Shown: piece by piece, positions 19,535 to 29,275 of the stretch
Layout of the letters: every line of letters begins with the position of its first letter
How positions within the stretch are numbered: position 1 is the stretch's first letter
Assembly (NCBI RefSeq): GCF_000759475.1
Contig: NZ_CP009454.1
Location: 310,001 to 374,000, forward strand
Length of the DNA stretch: 64,000 nt
Direction of reading: 5' to 3'
Source: Pantoea rwandensis
Lineage (GTDB): Bacteria > Pseudomonadota > Gammaproteobacteria > Enterobacterales > Enterobacteriaceae
Translations under genes and position numbers: made by a program
The notes under the pieces: generated by a model
Seen by the model: only the letters and a program-made list of their open reading frames with translations
The model's database searches: none
Told to the model about the DNA's origin: nothing

Positions 19535-20476
19535 ATGTTAAACAAAATTTTCAGAATTGCTACCAGACAAAGTCCCCTTGCTTTATGGCAGGCACAATAT
19601 GTCCAACAGCGCCTGATGGCAGCACATCCGGGCGTGCAGGTTGAGCTGGTGCCAATGGTCACCAAAGGCGACATCATCCTCGATACACCGCTGGCTAAAG
19701 TCGGTGGAAAAGGCCTGTTTGTCAAAGAACTTGAACTGGCAATGCTGGAAAACCGTGCCGATCTTGCCGTGCACTCCATGAAGGATGTGCCGGTGGATTT
19801 CCCGGAAGGTTTGGGTCTGGTCACCATCTGCGAGCGTGAAGACCCGCGTGATGCCTTCGTCTCCAACCTTTATAACAGCATTGATGAGCTGCCACAGGGC
19901 GCGATTGTGGGGACTTCCAGTCTGCGTCGTCAGTGTCAGCTCAGTGCGCGTCGCCCTGATCTGATCATCCGCTCTTTGCGTGGTAACGTGGGCACCCGCC
20001 TTGGCAAGCTGGATGCCGGGGAATATGACGCCATTATCCTTGCCGCGGCAGGCCTGAAGCGCTTAAACCTCGACGACCGTATTCGTCAGGCGATGCCCGC
20101 TGAAATCTCGCTGCCCGCTGTGGGCCAGGGTGCCGTCGGCATTGAATGCCGTCTTGATGATCACGAACTGATCACCTTGTTGCAGGCGCTGAATCACGCC
20201 GATACCGATGTTTGTGTGCGCGCTGAACGCGCGATGAACACACGCCTTGAAGGCGGTTGTCAGGTTCCCATCGGCAGCTTTGCCGTATTAGAAGACAATC
20301 AGTTGTGGCTGCGTGGCTTAGTCGGCTCACCGGATGGCCACCAAATGGTGGTAGGTGAACGCCGTGGTCCGCGCGAAAACGCCGTGCAAATGGGGATCTC
20401 CCTGGCAGAAGAGCTGCTGGATGGCGGCGCCCGCGACATTCTGCGCGACGTTTATCAGGGGCAAACGCCTGCATGA
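19535..20476 (+). CDS. hemC: Porphobilinogen deaminase HemC
   Basis: Joins four porphobilinogens into hydroxymethylbilane in the haem/sirohaem pathway. It has 313 residues. [17 protein letters not shown] opens the protein. The substrate-binding arginines lie in [11 protein letters not shown] and [14 protein letters not shown]. The dipyrromethane-cofactor cysteine is in [13 protein letters not shown]. The ATG at 19535 fits the conserved start; the ATG at 19523 would add four residues. The stop overlaps hemD by four bases (ATGA). It is divergent from cyaA, as in E. coli. Confidence 0.97.
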   Translation: MLNKIFRIATRQSPLALWQAQYVQQRLMAAHPGVQVELVPMVTKGDIILDTPLAKVGGKGLFVKELELAMLENRADLAVHSMKDVPVDFPEGLGLVTICEREDPRDAFVSNLYNSIDELPQGAIVGTSSLRRQCQLSARRPDLIIRSLRGNVGTRLGKLDAGEYDAIILAAAGLKRLNLDDRIRQAMPAEISLPAVGQGAVGIECRLDDHELITLLQALNHADTDVCVRAERAMNTRLEGGCQVPIGSFAVLEDNQLWLRGLVGSPDGHQMVVGERRGPRENAVQMGISLAEELLDGGARDILRDVYQGQTPA

Positions 20477-21213
20477 CCATTCTCGTGACCCGCCCGGAGC
20501 CCGCTGCCAGTGAATTGGTTTCGCGTCTGCGAACCCAGGGAAAACTGGCGTGGACTCTACCGCTGATTGAATTTACGCCGGGTCGCGATTTGCAACAATT
20601 GCCACAAAAGCTGGCGGCTTTACGGCCGGGCGATCTGGTGTTTCTGCTGTCACAGCAGGTGGTGCTATTCGCCCATCCGGCGCTTCAGCAAAGTGCCCTC
20701 AGCTGGCCCGAAACACTCGACTACTATGCTATAGGGCGCAGCACCGCGCTGGCACTGCATACCGTCAGTCATCTGAAAGTAGACTATCCTCATGCGCGGG
20801 AGACCAGCGAAGAGTTAGTGCGGCTCAACCGCCTGCAGCAGGTTAATGGCAAGCGTGCGCTGATTTTGCGCGGCAGCCCAGGCCGTGAATTACTGGCAGA
20901 AACCCTGCTGGAACGCGGTGCCGAGGTGGAATACTGCGAGTGCTACCAACGTTGTGAAAAGCATTATGAGGGCGCGATTGAAGGCCGTCGCTGGCGCGAT
21001 CGCGGGATTACCACGCTGGTGGTCACCAGCGGTGAGATGTTACAACAACTCTTTGCACTGTTTCCGCCAATTGATCGTCGGGAATGGTTATTGCACTGTC
21101 GACTGGTGGTCGTCAGTGAACGTTTGGCTACTCAGGCCGCCGAATTAGGCTGGCAGGATATTGATGTAGCCGATGGTGCTGATAACGATGCGCTGCTGCG
21201 TGCGTTACGCTGA
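20473..21213 (+). CDS. hemD: Uroporphyrinogen-III synthase HemD
   Basis: Closes and rearranges hydroxymethylbilane to uroporphyrinogen III. The 246-residue length is normal. This family is weakly conserved overall. [17 protein letters not shown] at the N-terminus, [24 protein letters not shown] in the middle and a late [15 protein letters not shown] are recognisable. Translation is coupled to hemC through a four-base overlap, and hemX follows after 23 bases. Confidence 0.95.
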   Translation: MTILVTRPEPAASELVSRLRTQGKLAWTLPLIEFTPGRDLQQLPQKLAALRPGDLVFLLSQQVVLFAHPALQQSALSWPETLDYYAIGRSTALALHTVSHLKVDYPHARETSEELVRLNRLQQVNGKRALILRGSPGRELLAETLLERGAEVEYCECYQRCEKHYEGAIEGRRWRDRGITTLVVTSGEMLQQLFALFPPIDRREWLLHCRLVVVSERLATQAAELGWQDIDVADGADNDALLRALR

Positions 21214-21236
21214 ACTTAACAATGGGATGAGCCATA

Positions 21237-22367
21237 ATGACGGAACAAAAAGCCTCCTCCGCCATGGTTGAAGAAACCACCCCTGCGGACACTTCCCCCA
21301 CGCCAGACGGTAAAAAGCCTCGCGATAAAAAAAGCGATGGCAAAGTACTGAGCGCGGTGGCGATCGTGATTGCGCTGGCGATTGGCGCGGGACTTTACCT
21401 CAATGGGAAACATCAGGCCGATTTACAGGCTCAGACAAACCAGAACCTGAGTGAACAGTTGAGCGCACTGCAGCAGCAACTGGGCAGCGACAAACAGCAG
21501 CTGACGCAACAACTGGATACCGCGAATACGGCGTTGCAGGAAGCGCGAACGCAGCAGGATAACAGCGCCAAAGAGCTGGAGACCCTGCGCGATAAAGTCG
21601 CGACGATTTCTGGCAACGACACCCGCACCTGGCTACTGGCGCAAGCGGACTACCTCGTGAAACTGGCGGGTCGCAAGCTGTGGAGCGATCAGGATGTCAC
21701 CACAGCAGCCGCGCTGTTGAAAAGCGCTGATACCAGCCTGGCCGATATGAATGACCCGAGCGTGATGAATGTGCGCCGTGCTTTAACGCAGGACATCAGT
21801 TCTCTCTCAACGGTGAGCCAGGTCGATTACGATGGCATCATCCTCAAACTCAATCAGTTGTCGAACGGCGTCGATAATCTGCGTCTGGCTGACAATGACA
21901 GTGATGATTCACCGATGGATGCCGATGGCGGAGAGCTTTCCAGCTCGCTGCACGAATGGCGTCAAAATCTGGTGAAGAGCTGGCATAACTTTATGGATGA
22001 TTTCATCACCATCCGCCGCCGTGATAATACCGCACAGCCGCTGCTGGCACCGAATCAGGACGTTTACCTGCGTGAAAACATTCGTTCACGCCTGCTGATT
22101 GCCGCCCAGGCCGTGCCACGTCATCAGGATGAAATCTACAAACAGTCGATTGATGCGGTCTCAACCTGGGTGCGCGCCTGGTATGACACCAACGACGCTG
22201 CCACCAAAGCTTTCCTCGCACAACTGGATGAGCTGAGTCAGCAAAACATCTCAATGGATGTGCCGGATACGCTGGAAAGTCAGGCGCTGCTAGAAAAATT
22301 GATGCAGACGCGCGTGCGCAACCTGCTGGCGCAGCCATCGGTTCCGGCTGATCAACAGGGAGGCTAA
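21237..22367 (+). CDS. hemX: HemX, inner-membrane protein of the hemCDXY operon
   Basis: A 376-residue protein with a charged cytoplasmic N-terminus, one membrane helix (about residues 38-57, [20 protein letters not shown]) and then a Gln-rich coiled coil (to about 120). A periplasmic domain follows. It is often annotated as a uroporphyrinogen-III C-methyltransferase, but it shows no SAM-methyltransferase motif that I can see. Its role is therefore better left as a membrane protein associated with haem synthesis. It lies two bases before hemY. Confidence 0.92.
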   Translation: MTEQKASSAMVEETTPADTSPTPDGKKPRDKKSDGKVLSAVAIVIALAIGAGLYLNGKHQADLQAQTNQNLSEQLSALQQQLGSDKQQLTQQLDTANTALQEARTQQDNSAKELETLRDKVATISGNDTRTWLLAQADYLVKLAGRKLWSDQDVTTAAALLKSADTSLADMNDPSVMNVRRALTQDISSLSTVSQVDYDGIILKLNQLSNGVDNLRLADNDSDDSPMDADGGELSSSLHEWRQNLVKSWHNFMDDFITIRRRDNTAQPLLAPNQDVYLRENIRSRLLIAAQAVPRHQDEIYKQSIDAVSTWVRAWYDTNDAATKAFLAQLDELSQQNISMDVPDTLESQALLEKLMQTRVRNLLAQPSVPADQQGG

Positions 22368-22369
22368 GC

Positions 22370-23566
22370 ATGCTGAAAGTATTGGTGCTTTTCCTGCTGC
22401 TGATCGCAGGCGTGGTATTGGGGCCGATGATTGCCGGCCATCAGGGCTACGTGCTGATTCAGACCGATAACTGGAACGTGGAAACCAGCGTCACCGGTTT
22501 GGCTATCATCCTGATCCTCAGTCTGCTGGTGATTCTGTTTATTGAATGGATTTTGCGCCGCGTGTTCCGCACCGGTGCACGCACGCGTGGCTGGTTTGTT
22601 GGTCGCAAGCGTCGTAGCGCACAGCGTCACACCCAAAGCGCGCTGATGAAACTGGCGGAAGGTGATTACAAGCAGGTTGAAAAACTGCTATCGAAGAATG
22701 CCGATCACGCCGATCAGCCCGTTGCTAACTACCTGCTGGCTGCCGAAGCGGCACAGCAACGTGGTGACGAAGTCCGTGCTAACCAACATCTGGAGCGCGC
22801 CTCTGAGCTGTCTGAAAATGACACCATTCCGGTTGAGATCACCCGCGTACGCCTGCAACTGGCACGTAATGAAGATCACGCCGCCCGCCATGGCATTGAC
22901 CGTTTACTGGAAGTCGCTCCGCGTCATCCTGAAGTGCTGCGTCTGGCTGAACAGGCTTATATCCGTACCGGCGCATGGGGCGCGTTGCTGGATATTCTGC
23001 CCTCCATGCAAAAATCTCAGGTCAATGACGAAGCCCATCGTGAGGCGCTGCAACAGCAAGCCTGGCTAGGCATGATGAATCAGGCAATGGCCGATCAGGG
23101 TAGCGAAGGTCTGAAGAAGTGGTGGCAAAACCAGAGCCGTAAAACGCGTCAGGAAACGGCGCTGCAGGTAGCGATGGCTGAACATCTGATTGAGTGTGAT
23201 GACCCTGATACCGCGCAAAGCATCGTGCTGGAAGGATTGAAGCGTCAGTATGACGACCGCCTGGTGCTGTTAATGCCACGTATTAAAAGTGGCGATCCGC
23301 AATCACTGGAGAAAGCGCTGCGCCAGCAAATCAAACAACATGGCGCAACGCCGCTGCTGCACAGCACCTTAGGCCAGATGCTGATGCGCCACGGTGAGTG
23401 GCAACAGTCCGCAGAAGCTTTCCAGCAGGCACTGGCACAACGCCCTGATGCTTTTGATTATGCCTGGTTGGCCGATGTCTATGATCGCCTGCATCGCCCC
23501 GAGGACGCTGCTCAAATGCGTCGTGAAGGTCTGCTTCTGACCTTGAAGACTAATCCAAACGCTTGA
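22370..23566 (+). CDS. hemY: HemY, TPR-containing inner-membrane protein
   Basis: A 398-residue protein with two N-terminal membrane helices (about residues 1-25 and 42-64) and a cytoplasmic tetratricopeptide-repeat body, for example LLEVAPRHPEVLRLAEQAYI and FQQALAQRPDAFDYAWLADVY. E. coli HemY is linked to haem metabolism, but its biochemical role is not settled; it is not the protoporphyrinogen oxidase called HemY in Bacillus. It is the last gene of hemCDXY and is followed by a strong terminator. Confidence 0.94.
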   Translation: MLKVLVLFLLLIAGVVLGPMIAGHQGYVLIQTDNWNVETSVTGLAIILILSLLVILFIEWILRRVFRTGARTRGWFVGRKRRSAQRHTQSALMKLAEGDYKQVEKLLSKNADHADQPVANYLLAAEAAQQRGDEVRANQHLERASELSENDTIPVEITRVRLQLARNEDHAARHGIDRLLEVAPRHPEVLRLAEQAYIRTGAWGALLDILPSMQKSQVNDEAHREALQQQAWLGMMNQAMADQGSEGLKKWWQNQSRKTRQETALQVAMAEHLIECDDPDTAQSIVLEGLKRQYDDRLVLLMPRIKSGDPQSLEKALRQQIKQHGATPLLHSTLGQMLMRHGEWQQSAEAFQQALAQRPDAFDYAWLADVYDRLHRPEDAAQMRREGLLLTLKTNPNA

Positions 23567-23591
23567 TTTAACGATTGTTACTTTTGTGCAC

Positions 23592-23616
23592 GCCGGGCTT
23601 GTCCCGGCTTTTTTTT
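23592..23616 (+). terminator. Rho-independent terminator of hemCDXY
   Basis: A GCCGGG/CCCGGC stem around a five-base loop, followed by eight T or more (23609-23616), 26 bases after the hemY stop. Confidence 0.92.
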
Positions 23617-23651
23617 GCCTGAAGAGTAGCGGAATGGGGGAAATCACAGAT

Positions 23652-23851
23652 AAAAAAACACCTGCCATAAGCAGGTGTAAGATCAGGTCGTTCAGACAAC
23701 TGATGGTATCCGACTCAACGTAATGTCCTTCTTACTGCAGTAAAGCGTGCGCAATAACTGCCAGGCTGGACAACAGATACCGTAAGGGGCTCTGCATCAT
23801 TCCCAGGTTTATGTAGCATCAGCAAACATAAGAGGTGGAATGAGCATCTAC
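23652..23851 (-). ncRNA. glmZ: Small regulatory RNA GlmZ
   Basis: A 200-base RNA on the minus strand, starting GTAGATGCTCATTCCACCTC (23851 downwards). It ends in a perfect ACACCTGC/GCAGGTGT terminator hairpin with a run of seven U. In E. coli GlmZ lies in the same place, downstream of hemY and before the argX tRNA operon. It base-pairs with glmS mRNA with Hfq to raise glucosamine-6-phosphate synthase, and RapZ/RNase E inactivates it. Both the 5' sequence and the internal ..TGATGCAGAGCC block fit my memory of E. coli GlmZ. The promoter and activator sites upstream support the call. Confidence 0.92.
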
Positions 23852-23862
23852 AGATTTATTAT

Positions 23863-23878
23863 TGCATAAGTCGTGCCA
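23863..23878 (-). promoter_or_regulatory. Sigma-54 promoter of glmZ
   Basis: On the minus strand TGGCACGACTTATGCA matches the -24/-12 consensus TGGCAC-N5-TTGCA with one mismatch. Its last base pair sits 12 bases before the deduced GlmZ 5' end at 23851. A/T-rich sequence between (TAATAA) could support an overlapping sigma-70 promoter, as known for enterobacterial glmZ. Confidence 0.85.
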
Positions 23879-23984
23879 GAGTTGGAGGTATAGAGATAAG
23901 TTATTTTAAATCAGTCAGATAAAGGTAAAAGCCTCTCTCAGGCTAAACAGTGCGTCGTGATTTCGCTACACTCCCCTTAATAAC

Positions 23985-24002
23985 TGTCTCCTATCAACGA
24001 CA
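23985..24002. promoter_or_regulatory. GlrR (QseF) activator site 1 of glmZ
   Basis: TGTCTCCTATCAACGACA is an exact TGTC-N10-GACA match, the motif bound by the sigma-54 activator GlrR upstream of glmY and glmZ. It lies about 134-151 bases upstream of the GlmZ start. Confidence 0.8.
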
Positions 24003-24032
24003 AGCAATGCAAGGAACTGTCAGTCATTTTAA

Positions 24033-24045
24033 AATCAATGAGTTA
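24033..24045. promoter_or_regulatory. Possible IHF site between the GlrR sites
   Basis: AATCAATGAGTTA fits the IHF core WATCAA-N4-TTR exactly. It lies between two GlrR-type sites in a sigma-54 control region, where DNA bending is expected. A short motif in A/T-rich DNA can arise by chance. Confidence 0.45.
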
Positions 24046-24047
24046 CG

Positions 24048-24065
24048 AGTCTCATTATGGCGACA
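24048..24065. promoter_or_regulatory. GlrR (QseF) activator site 2 of glmZ
   Basis: AGTC-N10-GACA (24048-24065) matches the GlrR motif at seven of eight positions. It is 63 bases, about six helical turns, from site 1, so both sites face the same side of the DNA. Confidence 0.65.
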
Positions 24066-24089
24066 ACGGCGCTGAGAGTGATTTATAAG

Positions 24090-24169
24090 GCTGAGAAGCT
24101 GAGAAGCTGAGAAGCTGAGAAGCTGAGAAGCTGAGAAGCTGAGAAGCTGAGAAGCTGAGAAGCTGAGAA
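24090..24169. repeat. Microsatellite: ten perfect copies of an 8-bp unit
   Basis: Ten uninterrupted copies of GCTGAGAA (80 bases). It lies between the GlrR site at 24065 and the tRNA-operon terminator at 24201, outside any gene I can recognise. No direct-repeat/spacer structure is present, so it is not a CRISPR array. Perfect arrays of this length are prone to copy-number change by slippage. Confidence 0.97.
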
Positions 24170-24200
24170 GGATAAAATCAATCAAGGAAAAGATAAAACG

Positions 24201-24230
24201 AAAAAAGCCTGCTTTTTCAAGCAGGCTTTT
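24201..24230 (-). terminator. Rho-independent terminator of the argX-hisR-leuT-proM operon
   Basis: AAAAGCCTGC (24203-24212) pairs with GCAGGCTTTT (24221-24230) around TTTTTCAA. On the minus strand the stem is followed by six U, just after tRNA-Pro. Confidence 0.92.
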
Positions 24231-24236
24231 CGAATA

Positions 24237-24313
24237 TGGTCGGCGAGAGAGGATTCGAACCTCCGACCCACTGGTCCCAAACCAGTTGCGCTACCAAGCT
24301 GCGCTACTCGCCG
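24237..24313 (-). tRNA. proM: tRNA-Pro (anticodon TGG)
   Basis: A 77-base cloverleaf on the minus strand with encoded CCA. The acceptor arms CGGCGAG/CTCGCCG pair fully, GGTTCGAATCC is the T arm, and the anticodon loop reads TTTGGGA (TGG). It is the last tRNA of the four-gene operon. Confidence 0.97.
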
Positions 24314-24358
24314 ATTTTTTCTGTATCTTATTTCTTCACGCTACCGCGTAATTTTGCC

Positions 24359-24445
24359 TGGTGCGAAGGGAGGGACTTGAACCCTCACGTCCGTAAGAAC
24401 ACTAACACCTGAAGCTAGCGCGTCTACCAATTCCGCCACCATCGC
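24359..24445 (-). tRNA. leuT: tRNA-Leu (anticodon CAG)
   Basis: An 87-base class II tRNA with a long variable arm (TGTTCTTACGGACGT region) and encoded CCA. The acceptor is GCGATGG/.CTTCGC with one non-canonical pair region, and the anticodon loop TTCAGGT gives CAG. It lies between the tRNA-His and tRNA-Pro genes. Confidence 0.96.
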
Positions 24446-24460
24446 GTGCCCAGCAAAATT

Positions 24461-24537
24461 TGGGGTGGCTAATGGGACTCGAACCCACGACAACTGGAAT
24501 CACAATCCAGGGCTCTACCAACTGAGCTATAGCCACC
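24461..24537 (-). tRNA. hisR: tRNA-His (anticodon GTG)
   Basis: A 77-base tRNA with the extra 5' G of tRNA-His (GGTGGCTATAG) opposite the discriminator C in CACCCCA. The anticodon loop TTGTGAT reads GTG. CCA is encoded. Confidence 0.97.
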
Positions 24538-24626
24538 ATAATTCTGGTGCGTAAGCATCTCTGCTTACTATTTTCACTGCATAACGCGGTTAAACCAACC
24601 ACCGAAGCTCTTGCGCACAAACTAAA

Positions 24627-24703
<77 letters not shown>

Positions 24704-24724
24704 GTAGCGCCGTTGCGGATGGGC

Positions 24725-24753
24725 ATACTACGGGCTTGACCTCATACTGTCCA
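24725..24753 (-). promoter_or_regulatory. Sigma-70 promoter of the tRNA operon
   Basis: On the minus strand TGGACA (-35, 24748-24753) and TAGTAT (-10, 24725-24730) are separated by 17 bases. They are followed by a G/C-rich discriminator (GCCC), typical of stringently controlled stable-RNA promoters. The start of transcription should fall about 15 bases before tRNA-Arg. Confidence 0.8.
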
Positions 24754-24861
24754 GCGCTTTTTTATAAAAAAAACGCGTTTGATTACGCTTTGTGCATTCC
24801 GTCGATTATTAATGCAGTTTTACTGGCTGCACTGATGATATTGCTGAAAAAATCGGCGACA

Positions 24862-25596
24862 TCAGAGATCGCCACGCCAATGATAGCGCAAATATTTCAG
24901 CAGTTTTAACTGGCGGCGCCAACGCGAAGGCTGCCGAATCAGACGATAGAGCCACTCCAGCCCTAATTTCTGCCAGATTCGCGGTGCACGCGCGACGTGG
25001 CCGGTGAAAACATCATAGGTACCGCCCACGCCCATATAGAGCGCATGCGGCCAGTGCACACGGCAATCACGCATCAGCAACTCCTGACGCGGCGAACCCT
25101 GCGCCACCGTGACAATCTGTGCACCGCTGGCCGCAATGCGCGCAAACAACGCCTCACGCTCTGCCGGGGCAAAATAGCCATCCTGACTGCCGACGATGTT
25201 CACATTCCACTGGCGACGCAGTTTGTCACAGGTTTCATCCAGCACCGCCTGACGACCGCCAATCAGAAATACCGGAATGCTGCTGCGGCCCGCGCGCTCC
25301 ATCAGGGCTTCCCACAGATCGGCACCAGCAATGCGACTAACCTGCAACTGCGGATATTTTTTGCGTAAGGAGCGCACAATGCTAATGCCATCCGGATATT
25401 TAAATTCCGCTTCAGCAATCAGCGCCCGCAGCTGCGCATCCTCTTCCAGCGTCAGCATCTTTTCTGCATTCATCGCCACCAGCGTGCCACAACGCGGCTG
25501 GCCACCCGGCAGCAAGAAGTGCAGGAAGCTGTCCATGTCGATAAACGCGTGAAGATCGACACCGCGCAGGTTATAGCGCGGCTTATCGGTTTTCAT
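24862..25596 (-). CDS. wecG: UDP-N-acetyl-D-mannosaminuronate transferase WecG (ECA lipid II synthesis)
   Basis: Transfers ManNAcA from UDP-ManNAcA to GlcNAc-PP-undecaprenol (lipid I) to form ECA lipid II at the inner face of the membrane. It has 244 residues of the WecG/TagA/CpsF glycosyltransferase family. The family block [64 protein letters not shown] is split by the conserved G.GG.FD-like element. It is the last gene of the ECA cluster, 18 bases after wzyE. yifK, present here in E. coli, is absent. Confidence 0.95.
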   Translation of the reverse strand: MKTDKPRYNLRGVDLHAFIDMDSFLHFLLPGGQPRCGTLVAMNAEKMLTLEEDAQLRALIAEAEFKYPDGISIVRSLRKKYPQLQVSRIAGADLWEALMERAGRSSIPVFLIGGRQAVLDETCDKLRRQWNVNIVGSQDGYFAPAEREALFARIAASGAQIVTVAQGSPRQELLMRDCRVHWPHALYMGVGGTYDVFTGHVARAPRIWQKLGLEWLYRLIRQPSRWRRQLKLLKYLRYHWRGDL

Positions 25597-25614
25597 GAAT
25601 CATGTTCCCAAAGG

Positions 25615-26958
25615 TTAAGACAGGCTGTGTACCACTGGCTTGCTACGCGAGCGAATCAACCCCGCACGCGCTAACAACCAGTACAGCAATTTAGCCACCG
25701 CCATGCAGGCAGCAAAAATAATGCAAAAGAACACCACGCGCGAACCGAAAGCATCCAGCCCTTCACGCGCCAGCACGATCATGTTGAATACCGCACCGAA
25801 GCAAAAGCTCTGCAGAATCGCCCCGCTATAACGGTTCGAAGCGTCACGGCCTTGCAGATAGAGGTTATCGAATCCTTTCATCAGCCAGCCGACGGCAATC
25901 GCACCCAGCGGAATAAACCACACGCCGCCCATTACCAGCAACGAACCCAGCAGCGTGGGCGAAATCGCCAGTCCTGAATGGTTGTTCAGCACTTCCCAGG
26001 TAAAGTAGTTGGCGCTATTTAACACAATCGACGGACGTTCCGGCCAGAGCCAGCTCGGAATGAAGACATAAAAGTCACGCCAGACCGGTGCTAAGCCCTG
26101 GAAGTCAATTTTGTCGTAGTTCTGCAATAACAGCGCGAGATTTTCCCAGGGGGAGAAGGTATCACGCGTTAAATACAGGAAGGTGTAAAACGCTTCATCG
26201 CCCACCACATCGAGGTTATAGCGCCGCAGTGCCAGCCAGAACATGCCAGCAATCGCCATCACGCCTGCGCCCACCAGCATCCACAAGGTGATCCAACCGC
26301 GCGTAATACCGATAAACAGGAACAGGGCAAAAGCGATGATGATATTGGCGCGCGTCCCGCCCACCAGCGCATAAGTCAGCAAACCAAATGCCACCGACAC
26401 CAGCAAAAACCATAGCCACTGGCGCTGTGTGGGGTTGAGGAAATAGCGAATCAGCATCGCCGGAATAAAGAAGTAGAAAAATCGTTTGAGCGCTACGCCG
26501 GATACTTCGCTGGAGAAAATCTGGTTATACGCAGAAAGTCGGAACAACAGTAACCCGTTGTGCATGAAGAACACCGTGACCGTGCCAATCGCCACCAGCG
26601 CCAGTAACAGACAGGTTAGATGGGTTTCGACTCGGTTCATCTGCAACCAGGGTTTGCGCGGTGCAGCGTTGATCGGCCTTAACCGGACTTTATAACTGAC
26701 GTAATAAATCGCATAAAAACTGGTCGCGGCCAGCAACGCCTGTAACAGGTACTCCGGTGGCACCACTTCAACATTAAAGCGGAATACCAGCACACTGGTG
26801 AGGGGGAACCCGAAATAAAAGGTCAGTAAAAAAAGGATGGTGAAGAACAGGTGGAAGTTAAAACGCACCCGTTTAAATTCCCGCCAGGTCAGCGTCAAAA
26901 TGAAACCTAGCGAGAACAGATAAACCACCAGCAGACCACTAAACTGCATCAGGCTCAT
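25615..26958 (-). CDS. wzyE: ECA polysaccharide polymerase WzyE
   Basis: A polytopic inner-membrane protein of 447 residues with about eleven hydrophobic segments. It polymerises the flipped ECA trisaccharide units at the periplasmic face under length control by WzzE. The N-terminal [21 protein letters not shown] and the later blocks [22 protein letters not shown] and [23 protein letters not shown] are conserved in WzyE. Its start overlaps the wecF stop by four bases. Confidence 0.94.
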   Translation of the reverse strand: MSLMQFSGLLVVYLFSLGFILTLTWREFKRVRFNFHLFFTILFLLTFYFGFPLTSVLVFRFNVEVVPPEYLLQALLAATSFYAIYYVSYKVRLRPINAAPRKPWLQMNRVETHLTCLLLALVAIGTVTVFFMHNGLLLFRLSAYNQIFSSEVSGVALKRFFYFFIPAMLIRYFLNPTQRQWLWFLLVSVAFGLLTYALVGGTRANIIIAFALFLFIGITRGWITLWMLVGAGVMAIAGMFWLALRRYNLDVVGDEAFYTFLYLTRDTFSPWENLALLLQNYDKIDFQGLAPVWRDFYVFIPSWLWPERPSIVLNSANYFTWEVLNNHSGLAISPTLLGSLLVMGGVWFIPLGAIAVGWLMKGFDNLYLQGRDASNRYSGAILQSFCFGAVFNMIVLAREGLDAFGSRVVFFCIIFAACMAVAKLLYWLLARAGLIRSRSKPVVHSLS

Positions 26959-28025
26959 GTTCTCTCCCTTTCACTCAGGCTCAACGCGTTGCGCCAGCCA
27001 GCCAGATAACCAGGGGCGAAAAAGGCAATCGCGGATTTATCACACTGTGCCAGCTGACGCTGAGCTTCAGCCACACTCGACGCATCCAGTGCATCTTCAC
27101 TGAAAAGAACCGGCAACCCTTGTTCGCTGAGGTCGCGCCAGAACGGATTTTTTCGGTTCAGCACAAAGGGAATGTTGGCCTGCATCAGCAAACATAACGT
27201 GCCAATACCCTGTTGACGTTCGAACATAAAATAGCCGAGCTGGCAGTCACTGAGCAATTGCAGATAGGTATCAAAATCTATCTTATCGCGTAGTAAAGTC
27301 ACCTGGCCTTGCGGATACAGGCGCTGTGCAGCCGCGCTGATCTCGTCAATGTACGCCTGATTGTTTTCCGGATAGCCCAGTGGGATGAGCACTTTCACGC
27401 GATCGCCAAACTGAGCGTGAATCGCCTGCAAGCCTTCGATATGGCAATTGCTGCGATCGCCGGAATTGCCCAGCAGCACGGTGAAATCACCGCTCGTGTT
27501 GCCGCCGGGCACTGCAGCATTGGGCATACGCGTTGGAAAGTAGAGCAGCGATGTCGGCACGCGCGGATGGCGCTGCTGAAAACAGTGTAAATCACCACGC
27601 GTCGCGAACACATGGGCAATGCGATGCTGTGCCATGCGGCGCAGCAGATAAAACAGCCGATACTTCAGCCCACGCCCTTCTTCGTACAGATCCGCACCCC
27701 AGATATGCCAGTAGGCCTGCTGACGCCGCAGTTTACCTCTGAGCAACGCTAGCCAGATTTGCGGATTGAACTGTCCATGAAAGAAGAAGCGTTGCGTACG
27801 GTCAGCCGCACGGGACATTACCGCCTGTGCAAGTGCGCGCTTGCTGGGATAGCTTTCGATTTGCAGCGCGGTATAGGCTTGCAGCGCTTCAGGCGTTGAA
27901 GTCACCACCATAAACTGGCGCGGTCCAGCACCCGGCAATTCGGTGCTCATCACCTCATCAAAGAAGCGCAACACCGTATGGTTATGATGTGGGATATCCG
28001 ATCCCAGCACGTGAAATAAAGTCAT
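26955..28025 (-). CDS. wecF: TDP-Fuc4NAc:lipid II Fuc4NAc transferase WecF
   Basis: Adds N-acetylfucosamine (Fuc4NAc) to ECA lipid II to form lipid III. It has 356 residues, near the E. coli length. The ATG at 28025 gives the conserved start [19 protein letters not shown]; the longer open frame is not conserved. [36 protein letters not shown] and LGNSGDRSN are family blocks. It overlaps wzxE and wzyE by four bases each. Confidence 0.95.
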   Translation of the reverse strand: MTLFHVLGSDIPHHNHTVLRFFDEVMSTELPGAGPRQFMVVTSTPEALQAYTALQIESYPSKRALAQAVMSRAADRTQRFFFHGQFNPQIWLALLRGKLRRQQAYWHIWGADLYEEGRGLKYRLFYLLRRMAQHRIAHVFATRGDLHCFQQRHPRVPTSLLYFPTRMPNAAVPGGNTSGDFTVLLGNSGDRSNCHIEGLQAIHAQFGDRVKVLIPLGYPENNQAYIDEISAAAQRLYPQGQVTLLRDKIDFDTYLQLLSDCQLGYFMFERQQGIGTLCLLMQANIPFVLNRKNPFWRDLSEQGLPVLFSEDALDASSVAEAQRQLAQCDKSAIAFFAPGYLAGWRNALSLSERERT

Positions 28026-29275
28026 TTTTTTCGGCAATAAATCATAAAGGCGCCACAGCAAAGGGCGAAGTAGAGCACGTAAGTCGCCATATAGGCTTGT
28101 GCGGCTCCGGCGGTTCCATGCAGCGGAATCAGCCAATGTGAGAACGCGGTTAACAGCACAAACTGGCTGATTTCCGTCAAAATATAAAAGCGCAGTGAGG
28201 CTTTAGCGATCACCAGATATCCGAAAACATAGGCGCCAACTTTAAAGACGTCACCGCACAACTGCCAGACAAACAGGTCTCGCATCGCGGTAAACTGCGG
28301 TGAAAACAGCAGCCAGATGGCAATGTCACGCAGTAACCACACGCAGAAACTCGCAGCCGCCACGGCAGGTAACACAAAACGCAACGCACGCCCAATTTCA
28401 CGCGCAATCTGCGGTTTGCTTTCCAGTCGCGCCAGCGTCGGCAGTAACCAGACACTAAAAGTCGCCGTGATAAATTGCAGATAGGCATCGGAAATACTGG
28501 TCACACCCTGCCACAGACCCACCTGCGCCCACCCCTGCTGTTCTGCCAGCAAGTTACGCATCATCACCCACGCCACCGGCAAGGTGACCGATGTAATCAG
28601 TGCCATCAAGGTGAACTTTGCCAGATTTCGCGCCAGTTCCGGCTGCCAGCTCGGTTTTAACCAGCGCAGCGGTAGCACCTGACGATGACGGCGCAGCATC
28701 AGCAATGCCGGAAACACCAACAGTGCAGGCACCAGCGCTAAACCCACCAACGCGCCAGCATATCCGCCCAGCCACCAGCACAACACATAACCCAGCACGC
28801 CCACCAGACTACCGATAATCAGCGCCAGCGCATTGCCGCGCGCATCGCGGAAGCCTTTTAGTAATGCCAGCGTCAGATTGGCCCAGGCAATGCCGAACTG
28901 CAGAAAGGCCACGATCCTCACCACATTGGCAAAGTCGTCATGACCAAATAGCGCATGACTTATCGGCCCCGCCGCCAGCAAGAACACCAGCGCCACCAGT
29001 GTGGAGAAGCCGATCACCATGGATGATGCCGTACCCGTCACGGCACGCAGTGGCTCGGGCTGCTGCTGAAATTGTGCGATGTAGGTGGTTACACCGTTGA
29101 AAATGCCCGCGCCGGCCAATACACCTAAAACGGTAATCAGCTGGCGAAAGTTACCGGCCTGGCCAACCCCTTCCGGCCCAAAGCTGACCGCCAGCAATTT
29201 CACCACCAGCAGACCGGCAATGATTTTCACTAACGTTGATGAGGCCGTCCAGACTGAGGCTTTGGCTAACGACAT
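28022..29275 (-). CDS. wzxE: ECA lipid III flippase WzxE
   Basis: An inner-membrane flippase of the MOP superfamily that moves the undecaprenyl-linked ECA trisaccharide to the periplasmic leaflet. It has 417 residues and about twelve membrane helices. The N-terminal SLAKASVWTASSTLVKIIAGLLVVKLLAVSFGPEGVGQAGNFRQLITVLGVLAGAGIFNG is a strong match to WzxE. The start overlaps the wecE stop by one base, and the stop overlaps wecF by four. Confidence 0.95.
   Translation of the reverse strand: MSLAKASVWTASSTLVKIIAGLLVVKLLAVSFGPEGVGQAGNFRQLITVLGVLAGAGIFNGVTTYIAQFQQQPEPLRAVTGTASSMVIGFSTLVALVFLLAAGPISHALFGHDDFANVVRIVAFLQFGIAWANLTLALLKGFRDARGNALALIIGSLVGVLGYVLCWWLGGYAGALVGLALVPALLVFPALLMLRRHRQVLPLRWLKPSWQPELARNLAKFTLMALITSVTLPVAWVMMRNLLAEQQGWAQVGLWQGVTSISDAYLQFITATFSVWLLPTLARLESKPQIAREIGRALRFVLPAVAAASFCVWLLRDIAIWLLFSPQFTAMRDLFVWQLCGDVFKVGAYVFGYLVIAKASLRFYILTEISQFVLLTAFSHWLIPLHGTAGAAQAYMATYVLYFALCCGAFMIYCRKK

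Noticed and set aside
24018..24035. Third GlrR-type site (TGTC-N10-AAAT)
   Set aside because: Only the left half matches; the right half agrees at two of four positions.
24090..24169. Repeat array as a possible CRISPR
   Set aside because: The 8-bp units are contiguous without spacers and no cas genes are present.
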